DNA from: Diphasiastrum complanatum
Taxonomy: Eukaryota > Streptophyta > Lycopodiopsida > Lycopodiales > Lycopodiaceae
DNA length: 64,000 bases
Reading direction: 5' to 3'
NCBI GenBank assembly: GCA_029204225.1
Contig: MU832608.1
Coordinates: 1 to 64,000 of the forward strand
Part shown: positions 24,656-34,724 of the stretch, in pieces
Numbering within the stretch: position 1 is the stretch's first letter
How the letters are laid out: each line of letters begins with the position of its first letter
Notes under the pieces: generated by a model
What the model was told of the DNA's origin: nothing
Databases searched by the model: none
What the model saw: the letters and a program-made list of their open reading frames with translations, nothing else
Program-made: the position numbers and the translations under genes

Positions 24656-24887
24656 ACCCCTATTTAAGCATTTTTGTTTTAAAAAATGAAGACCTTTTAG
24701 ATTTTCATCAAATGTCACACTCCATAAGACCTTTGGCAGGTTCTATGATTTTGTGCTGCCACCTCTCCATGTACGAATGATCTTTCCATGTATTGTCTTC
24801 AATTGGCAGTCCTTTCCATTTGATTGGGTACTTTTGCATTCGCTTCACATTTTGTAACTCTATATCATGATACCCAACTATTGCCTC
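24656..24887 (-). pseudogene. Gypsy chromovirus integrase chromodomain, polypurine tract and LTR start
   Basis: The minus strand from 24887 reads EAIVGYHDIELQNVKRMQKY, then PIKWKGLPIEDNTWKDHS and ERWQHKII, with a stop at 24708-24710. The WKGL..EDNTW phrase is the chromodomain found at the C-terminus of chromovirus integrases, which is thought to bind modified histones. About 45 bp further, AAATAGGGG is a polypurine tract followed by TGTCATGTCC, a typical gypsy 3' LTR start (24656). The upstream part of pol is cut off exactly where a copia LTR starts at 24888. Confidence 0.85.
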
Positions 24888-26020
24888 TGTTGGAAATTAA
24901 GCCCACAGTTGTCTCCTTGGTGAATGACTAATTTCTATTTCATGATTCTTCCTGCACGTTTATTGATCATTGATCTAGGAATCACAAACTTAGACAGCCA
25001 ATTTATTTGAAGAACGTCTACTACAACGGGCTTCCGGCTGATCTCTAGCAAAGGGCAACCAATCTTGTCATACTTTCAAGTTCAGATGTTAAGTTCGATA
25101 ATTTGAAGTCATTGAAGACTTGGCCATCTTCAAAGACTTCCACGAAATTCGCATTTAGAATAAGTCTGCAGAAATACATTACTTTCGCGACAGTCTACAA
25201 AATTACTTCAAGTGTCACAACAATCTGCAGAAATACTCTAAGTGTCGGGACAGTCTGCAGAAATGAACTATGTTCGCCACAGTGTCAGCTTTTTCACATT
25301 TCCCCAAAATGCGAAACTAGCATAGTTTCAATAATTTAAACTATTTCGCGACAATTTTGCCTTTTTTGAAATTTTCTCGAAATGCGACACTTAGGCACAA
25401 TTCAAAGTTCAACCATTTTAGGGCACCTTTGGCTTTTTCATGAAATGTTCGCGAAGAGGGAGAAAATTCCCAAAGGTCATCTACTTCAAGACTTGAACTA
25501 CTTTAGGGCACCTTCGACTTTTTCGCAAAAAACCCGAAGAGAGAGAAAAAGCGAAGATCGTCTATTTTGAACGAAGGACGCTCCCAGCCACTTCCCGAAA
25601 TTTGAGAAGTGAGAGAAAACCATTTCACGTAAAATGCAAAGTGTCCACGTCAACATTCCTAATTCGTTGATCGTATATACCATGTACTTGTCACAAGCCA
25701 AATACTTCCTAGTACAATGGCTTACCTAATTAGGTGACAAACATTTAATGTAGTTAATCTATGGATGCAATCTATAGATAGACCATCCCAACACAAATTA
25801 CTTGAGATGCTCCGTCCATGAGATGAATAATTTTGAGCCTCCCAATTACGCCGTCATTCTAGTTGTAACTGTCATTGTTGTGCTTCAGTGTAATATAGCA
25901 GCAACACTTTTCTATCTGTGTATAACATAGATGAATATTTGTTGTGATTGAATGCACTTTATTGCTGTTTGATAATGTTTGTTCACTCACTCTAATCAGA
26001 ACACAGATGTCTACGACTCC
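24888..26020 (+). repeat. Copia LTR, left arm of a large inverted pair
   Basis: It starts TGTTGGAAATTAAGCCCACA and continues with about 1.1 kb whose reverse complement is found at 29264-30465. The similarity runs through GTCTACGACTCC at 26009. It is rich in TTCGCGA, GCGAAA and TGTCGCGACA-like words. On its left it interrupts a gypsy integrase; on its right it runs into copia integrase sequence. Confidence 0.85.
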
Positions 26021-26866
26021 TCAATTTCTAATGTTTGGCATGGGCACAAGCCTAGTGTCAGCCATTTAAAAATCTTTGGTTGTATATGTTTTGTTCACAT
26101 TCCTAAACAGCTTAGGAAGAAGCTGGATTATACAAATAAATGTATTTTCATGGGCTATCCTGATGAACATAAAGCTTATAAAGTTTATGATCCATCCACC
26201 AATGTAGAGATGTAATATTTCAAGAACATACATACTATGATTTCAAACAGCCATCGATAAACGATGCTATGTCATTTCATCCTATTTTACGTAGCATGGA
26301 TTCTTCCAACATTGATGTTCCTTCTACAGAACTTGCAGCTACAACTACAGAAGCCGAGCAGCCGACAGTACTTATCATCAAACCAGACCAAGCTAGCTCA
26401 AACAGATCTGTAGAAATTCAAAAAGAAGCATCATCGCATCCTGGTCAGCCAAACGTCCGCAGATCCTCACAAACTCGGACAGTTTCCGAGAGGCATGCAC
26501 CTCAACCATTAGGACTTCATCAGAAGAACTAGAGAGCTTAGCCGAAGCAATTAACTTCAAGGATGCTGTGAAGTGGCAAGAAGTTGTGGAAAGCGAGTAC
26601 AACAACTCACTTTTGATGAAGTAGACCTGGACACTGGTCGGCTTCCCCACTCACAAGAGAGTTATCGACAACAAGTGGATCTTCGAGAAGAAGACCAACT
26701 CTGATGGTTCCATTGCTAAATAGAAAGCACGCCGGTGGCTAAAGGATTCACTCAAGTCCAAGGAGTGGATTATCAAGAAATTTTCAGTCCTGTCATCAAG
26801 ATGCAGTCAATTAGGACTCTGATTGCGTTAGCAATCGTAGAAGACCTCGAAATGCACCAAATGGAT
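25979..26866 (+). pseudogene. Copia integrase C-terminus and RT N-terminus, broken
   Basis: From about 26030 the frame reads HKPSVSHLKIFGCICFVHIP and later CIFMGYPDEHKAYKVYDP, the integrase C-terminal (GKE-like) segment. After a stop and a low-complexity linker, 26545-26860 gives RT N-terminal sequence (FKDAVKWQEVVESEYNN, VIDNKWIFEKKTNSDG, then after a frameshift VDYQEIFSPVIKMQSIRTL). There are at least two in-frame stops and one frameshift. It ends at LEMHQMD near 26865, just where unrelated sequence begins. Confidence 0.85.
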
Positions 26867-27904
26867 TGTTAGGGGTTTTTTCGGATGAGGGGTTGATTCC
26901 GTCAGAAAGCCCCACAAGGGGAAGGGACCACAAAGCCCTTACTGTAGGGATCGAGGATAGCCGCTTCCAACACTGGTGGCTCGCTCGATCACTCCGTGCT
27001 CTTCCAGCCAATGGAAGTTTCCAGGATTCCAGAAATATGGTAGAAAGAGGGTAAGTTCAGCTTCAGTAAGCTTAGTCTTGGCACAATACTACGGTCATCC
27101 TCTCACACTACTATCAAGAATGACTCTCCTAGAACGGTACTAAAACTATGACATCCCACGTCCTTGCAAGATCCATTATTGGTAGGATGCAAGGCTTTGG
27201 CGCTCTAAGGATCTCATCCAACCGGTCTATCTCGAGCATGGATATAATTCTTTGGTGGTTGTGTATCCTCAACCCTAGCAAGATAGTAATGATTATATGT
27301 GAAGTACCGATGTATGGCATGTTAGGTCCTAGAGGGAGATTGGGACGCCTCCCTGCCATTATGGTGTTCGGACCATACATGAATCTCAAGGATCCTAATA
27401 ATTGAAAATGTTCCGGACCTTTAGAAATATGACTACCTAGAGGGTTTGGTGGTATCTTAGACCTGCTGGATCTGATTTCTTCTTTCGAACCTCTAAATTG
27501 TTCTCATCTCTAATGGTGAACTCATGGCGGTGCAATCACATAGGTCTACTGTGTACCTAGGATCTTCTCCTAAGTCATATCCCTAGTCTCGATTGGTACT
27601 ATTGTCTGATCCAGGCGACCGTATCGCTGGTTCTCTAAGTAGAAGGGGGTGGGCTATATCTGCGTACGTGACAGAGGTGGCTTCTGTCAGATGCCAAAAT
27701 ATGTCTTCTGTGAGTACATATGCTTTGAAGTAATTGTACTCCCCACAATGTTGTGTTCTACGTAGAGTGTCTCCAGGGCATAGATACTGGTAAAGTTTTG
27801 GGGTGAGGGTGAAAAAATAGTAGCAAGGAGGTCCTCTCTGCCTTAGTTGACAAATGTCACTACACGCAGGTTGGAACTGACCCTCCTCCCCCATCATATG
27901 GGGT
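26867..27904. other. One-kilobase unidentified block between two copia RT parts
   Basis: The sequence between RT palm N-terminal (LEMHQMD) and the FVDD motif region is unrelated to copia pol. It has higher GC than its surroundings and no long frame. I found no clear terminal inverted repeats or target duplication. It may be an insertion or a rearrangement junction. Confidence 0.5.
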
Positions 27905-28922
27905 CCAACTCATTGTTGTTGAGTTTAATGATGTTGGTATTGTACTTTTACTCATTTTTGTAGATGACATCATCATTAGTGGAAATAGTGTTGATGGTAT
28001 TGAAAAAATCAAGATAGATCTATCCTTAGAGTTCAAGATGGTAGATCTAGGGTGTCCTCACTTCATCTTAGGCATAGAGATACTTCGAGGATCTGATTTT
28101 ATCTTTATAAGTCAAGTAAACTATGCTCAAAGTCTTTTGAAGAAGTTTAAGATGGAAGAGTGCAAAAGTGTTGACACACCAATGGAGCAAGATGTAAAAG
28201 TGCCAAATGAAGATGATGAAAGATCCTTCATGGACATCACTTTGTTTAGGCAACTTATAGGCTCCTTAATGTGGATCACTATAACTAGACCAGATCTTAG
28301 CTTTAGTGTATGTAGGTTGAGCCAATCCATGCAAAAGCCATTGAATATCCATTGGAAAAAGGCTAAGAGAATTCTAAGATACATCTCGGGTACATTGGAT
28401 TTTGGGATTCTATATAAAGGAGATGTGATTAGCTTTCATGCATTTAGTGATTCAAATTTTGCAGGGGACAAGAGGGATAGGAAATCAACAAGTGCCTATT
28501 CAACTTTCATTGGAGAAAATGTGGTTTCATGGCTTTCTAAAAAGCAAGAAGCTATATCTCTATCTTCAACCGAGGCCGAGTACAAAGCTTTGACAACTAC
28601 TACAAAGGAGGTACTTTGGATCAAGAGATTATTGGTGGAGCTAATAATCATGGATTCAGAGGAGGCACCAATCATCTACAATGATAATATATCAGCCCAA
28701 CACCTTGCATCTAATCCAATCTTCCATGCAAGATCTAAGCGCATTGAGATGTGCCATCACTTTGTGAGAGAAATGGTGCAAACCAAGGAGATTGCTTTGG
28801 AGCATGTTCCAAGCAATGAATGTGTAGCTGATCTAATTACTAAACCACTTCAAAAGACACCTTTTATGAAGTTCAGATCATCACTTGGAGTGATTAGTAA
28901 AGCAATGATTGAACCAAGCTAG
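27905..28922 (+). CDS. Copia reverse transcriptase C-terminal part and RNase H
   Basis: The frame opens with VEFNDVGIVLLLIFVDDI, containing the RT catalytic FVDD (usually YVDD). It continues through the connection (TPMEQDVK, LIGSLMWITITRPDLSF) into RNase H (AFSDSNFAGDKRDRKST, SLSSTEAEYKALTTT, NDNISAQHLASNP, HFVREMV, CVADLITKPLQKTPF). RNase H residues corresponding to the catalytic D-E-D (SDSNFAG, STEAEY, YNDN) are present. It stops at 28920-28922, followed by the purine run GTGAGGAGGAG. The N-terminal two-thirds of pol are missing, so this is the 3' half of an element. Confidence 0.9.
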
Positions 28923-28926
28923 ATAG

Positions 28927-30890
28927 TGAGGAGGAGTCTTAAAAATTCACAATTCTAGCTTGACTAGTTTTGGTCATATGACTTGCAAATAGTTAGATGG
29001 CCATAATGTGGCTTGTCACACAACGCGAACGGAGAAGAAAGCAGGAATATTGCAAAACAGCTCTCCCGTTACAATCAACTGCTAGATGAAAAAACAGTCT
29101 AATACAAGAGTACAGTCCACCAAAGAGATTAGAAATGGTTTGTGTGTGGTATTACTGAAGAATAAACTCAATGTGAAGTCTGGTTTTGAAATAGATGGAA
29201 AGAGCAGTATGGTATCGCGAGTTTCCCAGGCATCAAAGACAGCCATCGTCTGATCAGAAGCAAAGGAGTCGTAGACGTCCTTGTTTTGATCAGATTGAGT
29301 AAACAAGCGCAATCAAACAGCCATAAAGTGCATTCAATCACAACAAGCATTCATCTACATTATATACAGATAGAAAAGCATGTTGCTGCTATATTACACT
29401 GAAGCACAATAAAATAACAAGTACGACAAAAAATAGTGGCGTAACTAGGAGGATCAAATAATATGTGTCATGGACGAAGCTTCAAGTAATTTGTGATGGG
29501 ATGATCTATTTATAGATTGCATCCATGTATTAACTACATTAAATGTTTCTCACCTAATTAGGTAAGCCGTTGTACTTGGAAGTATATGGCTTTTGTGACA
29601 ACTATACATGGTATATACGATCAACGAATTAGAAACGTTGACGCGGACGAGTACGTCGAAAATTCTCTCACTTCGCATTTTACGTGAAGCAGCTTTCTCT
29701 CACTTCACAAATTTCGAGAAGTGGCTGGGAACGTCCTTCGTGTAAAATAGACAACCTTTGCTTTTTCTCTCTTTTTGGGTTTTTTGCGAAAAAGCCGAAG
29801 GTGCTCTAAAACAGTTCATGTCTTGAAGTAGATGACCTTCGAGAATTTTCTCTCTCTTCGCATTTCACGAAAAAGCCGAAGGTGTCCTAAAATGGTTGAA
29901 CTTTGAATTGTGCCTAAGTGTAGCATTTTGGGAAAATGCGAAAAAGGCGAAACTGTCGCGAAATAGTTTAAACTGTTGAACTATGCTAGTTTCGCATTTC
30001 AGGAATTGTGAAAAAGACGACACTGTGGCAAACATAGTTCATTTATGCATACTGTCGCAACACTTAGAGTATTTCTGCGAACTGTTGCGACACTTAGAGT
30101 AATTTTGCAGACTGTCGCAAAAGTAATGTATTTCTGTAGACTTGTTCTAAATGCTAATTTTGTGGAAGTCCTTGAAGATGGCCAAGTCTTCAATGACTTC
30201 AAACTATTGAGCTTAACATCTAAACTTAAGATTATGATAAGATTGATTACCCTTTGCTGGAGATCAGCTGGAAGCCCATTGTAGACGTTCTTCAAATAAA
30301 TTGGTTGGCTAAGTTTGTGATTCCTGCAGGTGTCAGATGAGCAGACGTAGAACCAAAGTTGATTTCACTTGGCCCTAGATCAATGATCAATAAATGTGCA
30401 AGAAGAGTCATGAAATAGAAATTAGTCATTCACCAAGGAGACAACTGTGGGCTTAATTTCCAACAGCCATGATGTGGCTTGTCACACGTGCCAAATAACA
30501 TAGGATTCCATTCATAAGGATGTTCTCAAGTTGACCTAAGTGATAGAGCCTTTGGAATGAGTCCAAATCATGCTTAGATACAAGAGAGAAAAAATAGGGC
30601 TATTTGTGGTAATTTTTACATTGTTGATGGATCTCCAAGATTCCAACCCTAACTTGGTAGGGATGAAAGATCCACCAAAATTAGCATTAGGGATAGGTTT
30701 AGGGCTACTCATACCTGTTCAACCGTGATGGATCATGTATATATAGGTGATGATCTCTCACCAAATTCAATCAAGCAATTTCATGATCTTTCTCTCATAT
30801 TGGTGCAATTGCTCTCTACGTTCATAATTGTTTGAGTTCTTGTGATTCCTATCAGCATATTCATTTGACATGGCCTCTGAAACAGTGTTA
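28927..30890 (+). mobile_element. 3' LTR region of the copia element, split by another LTR
   Basis: After the polypurine-like GTGAGGAGGAG (28927) comes sequence that stops at 29012 with GTGGCTTGTCACAC and resumes at 30466 with nearly the same words. The resumed part contains a TATATATAG box at 30738-30746 and downstream CT-rich sequence typical of an LTR. The inserted block between is 29013-30465. No second LTR of this element is in the window, so its end near 30.9 kb is approximate. Confidence 0.5.
29264..30465 (-). repeat. Copia LTR, right arm of a large inverted pair
   Basis: Reverse-complement copy of 24888-26020. On the minus strand it starts at 30465 with TGTTGGAAATTAAGCCCACA and runs to GTCTACGACTCC near 29270. 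It carries indels relative to the left arm (an extra piece near 30335-30360). A further 250 bp of element interior (29013-29263) follows on the minus strand, with a short frame of unrecognised sequence. Confidence 0.85.
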
Positions 30891-31157
30891 GACTCCTATA
30901 AGAAGTAGCAAGAGGGATCATTCATAAATCTTGACGGAGGCTATCTAGGCCGATTTGACCTGACCTCCTTGGAAGGTTATAGACCTCTAATGTTATTTGA
31001 CATGTTGAGGAGTTAATGACTCGTCATATGTGAGTGAGTTACAACGAGTAGTGCACATGTATTTATATTGCTACAGGATAGGACTTTTGGCCTTTAATTC
31101 TGTAACAATAGTACGATAGTTGATATTCAGATAGGCATTCTGTTTCTAGGGTCGAAT
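30891..31157. other. Unassigned linker between retroelements
   Basis: No gene or clear repeat. It precedes the TTCGCGA-rich tract. Confidence 0.3.
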
Positions 31158-31600
31158 AATTTTTGTTCACGAATATCTCGCAACAGTCTGCCTCTTCGTT
31201 ACAACTTTGTGTTTCGCGAATTATTCACGACACTTGTCTCTTCGCGACATTTTTGTCTTTCATAAATTGTTCGCGACATATGACAACTTTGAGCTTGAAG
31301 AAGAAATTCAGAATATTTTGCAAATTGTTCGTGACAATTTCGCGACAGGTGAGCTTTGAACAAGAAACAAATATTTTGCGACAAGATTTTGTTCGCGAAT
31401 CTTTCGAGCTTCAACAAGAAAAAAAACTACGAGCTTCTACAAGAAACTGTTTCACGAATCTTTCAAGTTGACTACAAGATAAATTTCACGAACCCTTCGA
31501 GGTTAATCACAAATAGAAATGTTTCAAGTTCGCGTTCATTTCTTTCTCATCCTTTGTCAAGTAAACTGCTCACTTTGTTAGTAGAATCAAGATCTATCTG
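31158..31600. repeat. TTCGCGA-rich tract, probable LTR fragment
   Basis: More than a dozen words of the type TTCGCGA, TTCACGA and GTTCGCGAC occur within about 400 bp. The same words mark the LTRs at 24888-26020, 29264-30465 and 36284-37048. It lies beyond the truncated RT of element B and may be LTR-derived, but its boundaries are unclear. Confidence 0.5.
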
Positions 31601-31657
31601 ATCAGGTATTCTAAAGCTCTCTCTCAAAGTGGGCAGTTGGATTAACCTCAATCTTCT

Positions 31658-32116
31658 TCATTGCTCTTCCAATTCTGTGTGCAAGAAAATAGTCTTCTCA
31701 TATACAATATGGATTTTCAGATCATGAGCCACTGCATACGCAAATAACAAACAAATTGATGTATGTTTGACTACCAGTGAGAAAGTATCAGTGTAGTCGA
31801 TCCCATACTTTTGTGAAAATCCTTTAGAAACTAACCTTGCTTTGTATCTAATGTTTTCTCCATCAGGGCCTGTTTTGATCTTGTAGATCCACTTACACTT
31901 GGCTGGTCTTCTACCATCAGGTATAGGTGCAAGTGTCCATACATTGTTCTTATACATGGATGACATTTCGTCCTCCATTGCTTGAATCCAGCGATCTTTA
32001 TTTGGTCCATCAATAGATTCCTCGAATGTTTGAGGTTCGTTAGAGAAGCCACAAAATTTGATGGTTGTATTAAAAACATCCTGATCATACTTTCTGGTGG
32101 TTTTCTTGTCGGTCAA
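31658..32116 (-). pseudogene. Element B: copia RT N-terminal part
   Basis: Reads TFEESIDGPNKDRWIQAMED, then NNVWTLAPIPDG, CKWIYKIKTGPDGE, YKARLVSKGFSQKYGIDYTD and FLHTELEEQ. This is the RT fingers region up to just before the YVDD active site. It breaks off at 31658 with a stop, so RT is inactive. It belongs to minus-strand element B, whose integrase lies just upstream (32333-33175). Confidence 0.9.
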
Positions 32117-32332
32117 CTATTCTCACGGGTGGTTTTGAGTTCGATTCTGATTCGACCTTTTCTGCTAGAATTCGAACTGGTGATTCGAATCTGTCAAGTA
32201 CTCGATCTTGACCTCCCTCTGAATCTGGTAACTCTCTTTCATCTTCTGCTTGTTTTACTTCTATCGTCGTTGGTAGCTCATAATAGTTTTTGAGAATTTC
32301 ATAGTCGACTAGATCACTATCTGCTATGTATT

Positions 32333-33175
32333 TCAACTCATCAAATTAATATCTTGAACAACTTTTATTCTGTCAGTTTCAGGTACATAGACATGATAAT
32401 ATGATGAATGTAACTCGAATCCTATCAGAAAGCCTTGTTCTGTCTTTTCATCGAGTTTTTTTCTCAGCTTATCTGGTATGTGCATATACACTACGCATCC
32501 GAATCTCCGGACATGTGCAAGATTTGGCTTTGACTTCCACCATATCTCATGAGGAGTTTTATCTGGTATTTGAGATTTCAGAATACAATCCTGAAGATAA
32601 TTTGTTGTAGCCACTACTTCTGCCCACAACTGTTTTGGTGCTTTCGCCTGAGCCATCATACACCTAGCAGCTTCCATAAGTGTATGATTCCTTCGTTTAG
32701 CTATTCCATCGTGCTGAGGTGTGTATGATGCAGTCTTTGTATGCATAATACCTCGATCAGTATAGTAAGCCTTGAATTCATTGAAAATGTACTCACCTCC
32801 ACGATCTGTGCGAATCTGCTTCAGCTTATTGTCTGTCTTCTTCTCAGCCCAATTCGTATACTCAACAAATTTCTCAGATTTTGTACGTATAAAGTATACT
32901 ACAACAAACTTGCTGAAGTCATCAATAAACGTAATGAAGTACTTTGCATCACCCAACGACAATACTCCGAATGGTCCACAAATATCTGAATGCACAATTT
33001 CCAGTACCTTAGCTTTATAAACACCCTTACTAAAAGGTGTTCTAGTCATCTTGCCTTTAAGACAAGATTCGCAGGTAGTTTGAATATATCTACTATTGAT
33101 TGGACTCCAATTTTCTGACTTTTGTTGGCTTGGTACAAGGCTTCCATGTTCATGTGACATAGCCTCTTGTGTCAC
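32333..33175 (-). CDS. Element B: copia integrase
   Basis: The open frame covers the CXXC end of the zinc finger (TTCESCLKGK) and the whole catalytic core. The three acidic residues are visible in HSDICGPF, RTDRGGEY and RNHTLMEAAR. After these come the C-terminal GKE-type segments (PHEIWWKSKPNLAHVRRFGC, KLRKKLDEKTEQGFLIGF). Integrase joins element cDNA to the chromosome. This domain has no stop, but the preceding gag-protease frame and the following RT are broken, so the element is not autonomous. Confidence 0.92.
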   Translation of the reverse strand: MTQEAMSHEHGSLVPSQQKSENWSPINSRYIQTTCESCLKGKMTRTPFSKGVYKAKVLEIVHSDICGPFGVLSLGDAKYFITFIDDFSKFVVVYFIRTKSEKFVEYTNWAEKKTDNKLKQIRTDRGGEYIFNEFKAYYTDRGIMHTKTASYTPQHDGIAKRRNHTLMEAARCMMAQAKAPKQLWAEVVATTNYLQDCILKSQIPDKTPHEIWWKSKPNLAHVRRFGCVVYMHIPDKLRKKLDEKTEQGFLIGFELHSSYYHVYVPETDRIKVVQDINLMS

Positions 33176-33990
33176 AGTATATCTGTCGATTCCTGAGTTT
33201 GATTCGCTTGTTCGATTCGAGTTTGAATGTTCAAGTGATACAAATTTCCTTCTCTGTTGTCTTTAGCAATTAGGTTATCAGAATCTTTCTCGAACAATTT
33301 ACAAGTGTTCTTTGTGAAGGTTACTAACATGCCTATATCAAATATCTGAGCTATGGGTAGAATATCTTTGTCAAGAGTAGGGACATAGAGAAATTCTTCC
33401 AGTTTTTTGTCACCCTGATTTGTGACCAGCCATAGTACACCAGTTCTATCAACCACGTGCTTAGAACCATCTCCAAGTATAATAAACCTCGAATAGTTTG
33501 TCTTCTTGTACTCAGATAAAATTTATTTCGAGAAAACAAAATGTGAGGTGGCTCCCAAATCAAGTACTACTTCTCGAATTTTAGAATTTGTTAAACAACA
33601 TAAATCAGCACTAACATAAGCTGCCGAGTTCCTTGTCATCATGTCTTCTACTGCTCTGAAGCATTCTGCCTTGTCTTCGACATAGTTTGAATTTGAATGT
33701 TCGCATCGATTTTGCTCCTTTTTGTTTCTGGGATTTTGATAACAGTCTACTGCTGCATGACCCCGTTTATGACAATGAATGCATTCAATCTTTGGATTTA
33801 ACCAACACTTATCTTCTGTGTGACTTGATCTTTTGCATCTATTGCAAATCTTCTTATCACCAAAATTCTTCTGTTGTTTTCCAGATTTTTGATCATTAGT
33901 CTTAAACTCATTCTTTTTAGACGACTCCCTCTTAAACTTAGACTTCTTAGAAGATTTATTCTTCTAAGTAAATAGAGCATTTTCGAAATC
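33172..33990 (-). pseudogene. Element B: zinc knuckles, protease and integrase start
   Basis: Two intact knuckles, CNRCKRSSHTEDKC and CIHCHKRGHAAVDC, lie near 33770-33850 on the minus strand. The protease motif DLGATSHFVF follows (33560s); the usual serine or threonine of D(S/T)GA is leucine. A stop (FSK*) follows it, then YVPTLDKDILPIAQ and the pre-integrase GNLYHLNIQTR. The frame is split into at least three parts by stops or frameshifts. Confidence 0.85.
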
Positions 33991-34204
33991 ACCATTGTCG
34001 TCATAGCATGAGCTTCTACTTCCTCTTTAACTCTGTCTATTTGCCTTTTGAAGTGTCATAGTTGCATCATGACCTGGGTAGGGCTTGAAGAAAATAACTA
34101 AGCTGTTTTTCCTTTGAAATTGAATTTTCCACGCCAAAATTCTGCAAAGAAATAAACAGGTCTTTTATCTTTTGTACAAATGTGCTCAGGTGTTTGTCGT
34201 CCCA

Positions 34205-34561
34205 CTATCGGTAATTTGATTGGTCTTCCAAGAACATGATCTGATTACGAGATGTAGTCTCATTCTTGGTTTGCAATTCTTCCCATAAATCTTTTGCATT
34301 CGAAATTGATATAAGATCTAGCGTTATATTGTCATGCACTGAAGACATAATAATTGATATAGCTTTGTCATTTCTCAAATTCCATTCTTGAAGTTCTTTG
34401 CCAGGAGTAGCTATTGGCTTCTCCTCTATTGGTTCTACCCATTGCCGTAGACCTTCGCCCTTCAATATGAGTGAAGTCTTCAATTTCCAAATCAAATATT
34501 TTGAACCTTCTGGATCCAAGATCGTAGTGATCTTAGCTTGAATATTGCTGATCGACGACAT
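34205..34561 (-). CDS. Element B: copia gag N-terminus
   Basis: Starts MSSISNIQAKITTILDPEGS and continues YLIWKLKTSLILKGEGLRQW and DLWEELQTKNETTSRNQIMF, the usual copia gag (DUF4219/UBN2-type) N-terminal fold. The ATG lies about 145 bp after the element's primer-binding site, as expected. The frame breaks before the zinc knuckles at 33770-33850. Confidence 0.85.
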   Translation of the reverse strand: MSSISNIQAKITTILDPEGSKYLIWKLKTSLILKGEGLRQWVEPIEEKPIATPGKELQEWNLRNDKAISIIMSSVHDNITLDLISISNAKDLWEELQTKNETTSRNQIMFLEDQSNYR

Positions 34562-34649
34562 CTTCTATTTTTTGAATTACTCTAGATGCAGCTTGCTGAA
34601 GGATGTATAAAGAATGCTGAGAGGGGTGCGAAGATGAGAGGGGTGTGAA

Positions 34650-34724
34650 GATACCTCTGTATCGACTCTAACTCGCTCCGATACGACTGTATAAGTTCTA
34701 ATTTGCTCTGATACCACTGTAGGA
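34650..34724 (-). repeat. Triplicated primer-binding-site segment, period 30 bp
   Basis: On the plus strand GATACCTCTGTAT, GATACGACTGTAT and GATACCACTGTAG start at 34650, 34680 and 34710, each followed or preceded by CTAA.T.GCTC. The copy at 34705-34716 is the intact reverse complement of TGGTATCAGAGC. Only a few bases of LTR (CCTACA on the minus strand) remain before element A integrase sequence begins. Confidence 0.75.

Noticed and set aside
25979-28922. One continuous functional copia pol gene
   Set aside because: There are at least two stops, a frameshift and a 1-kb unrelated block; part of RT is missing.
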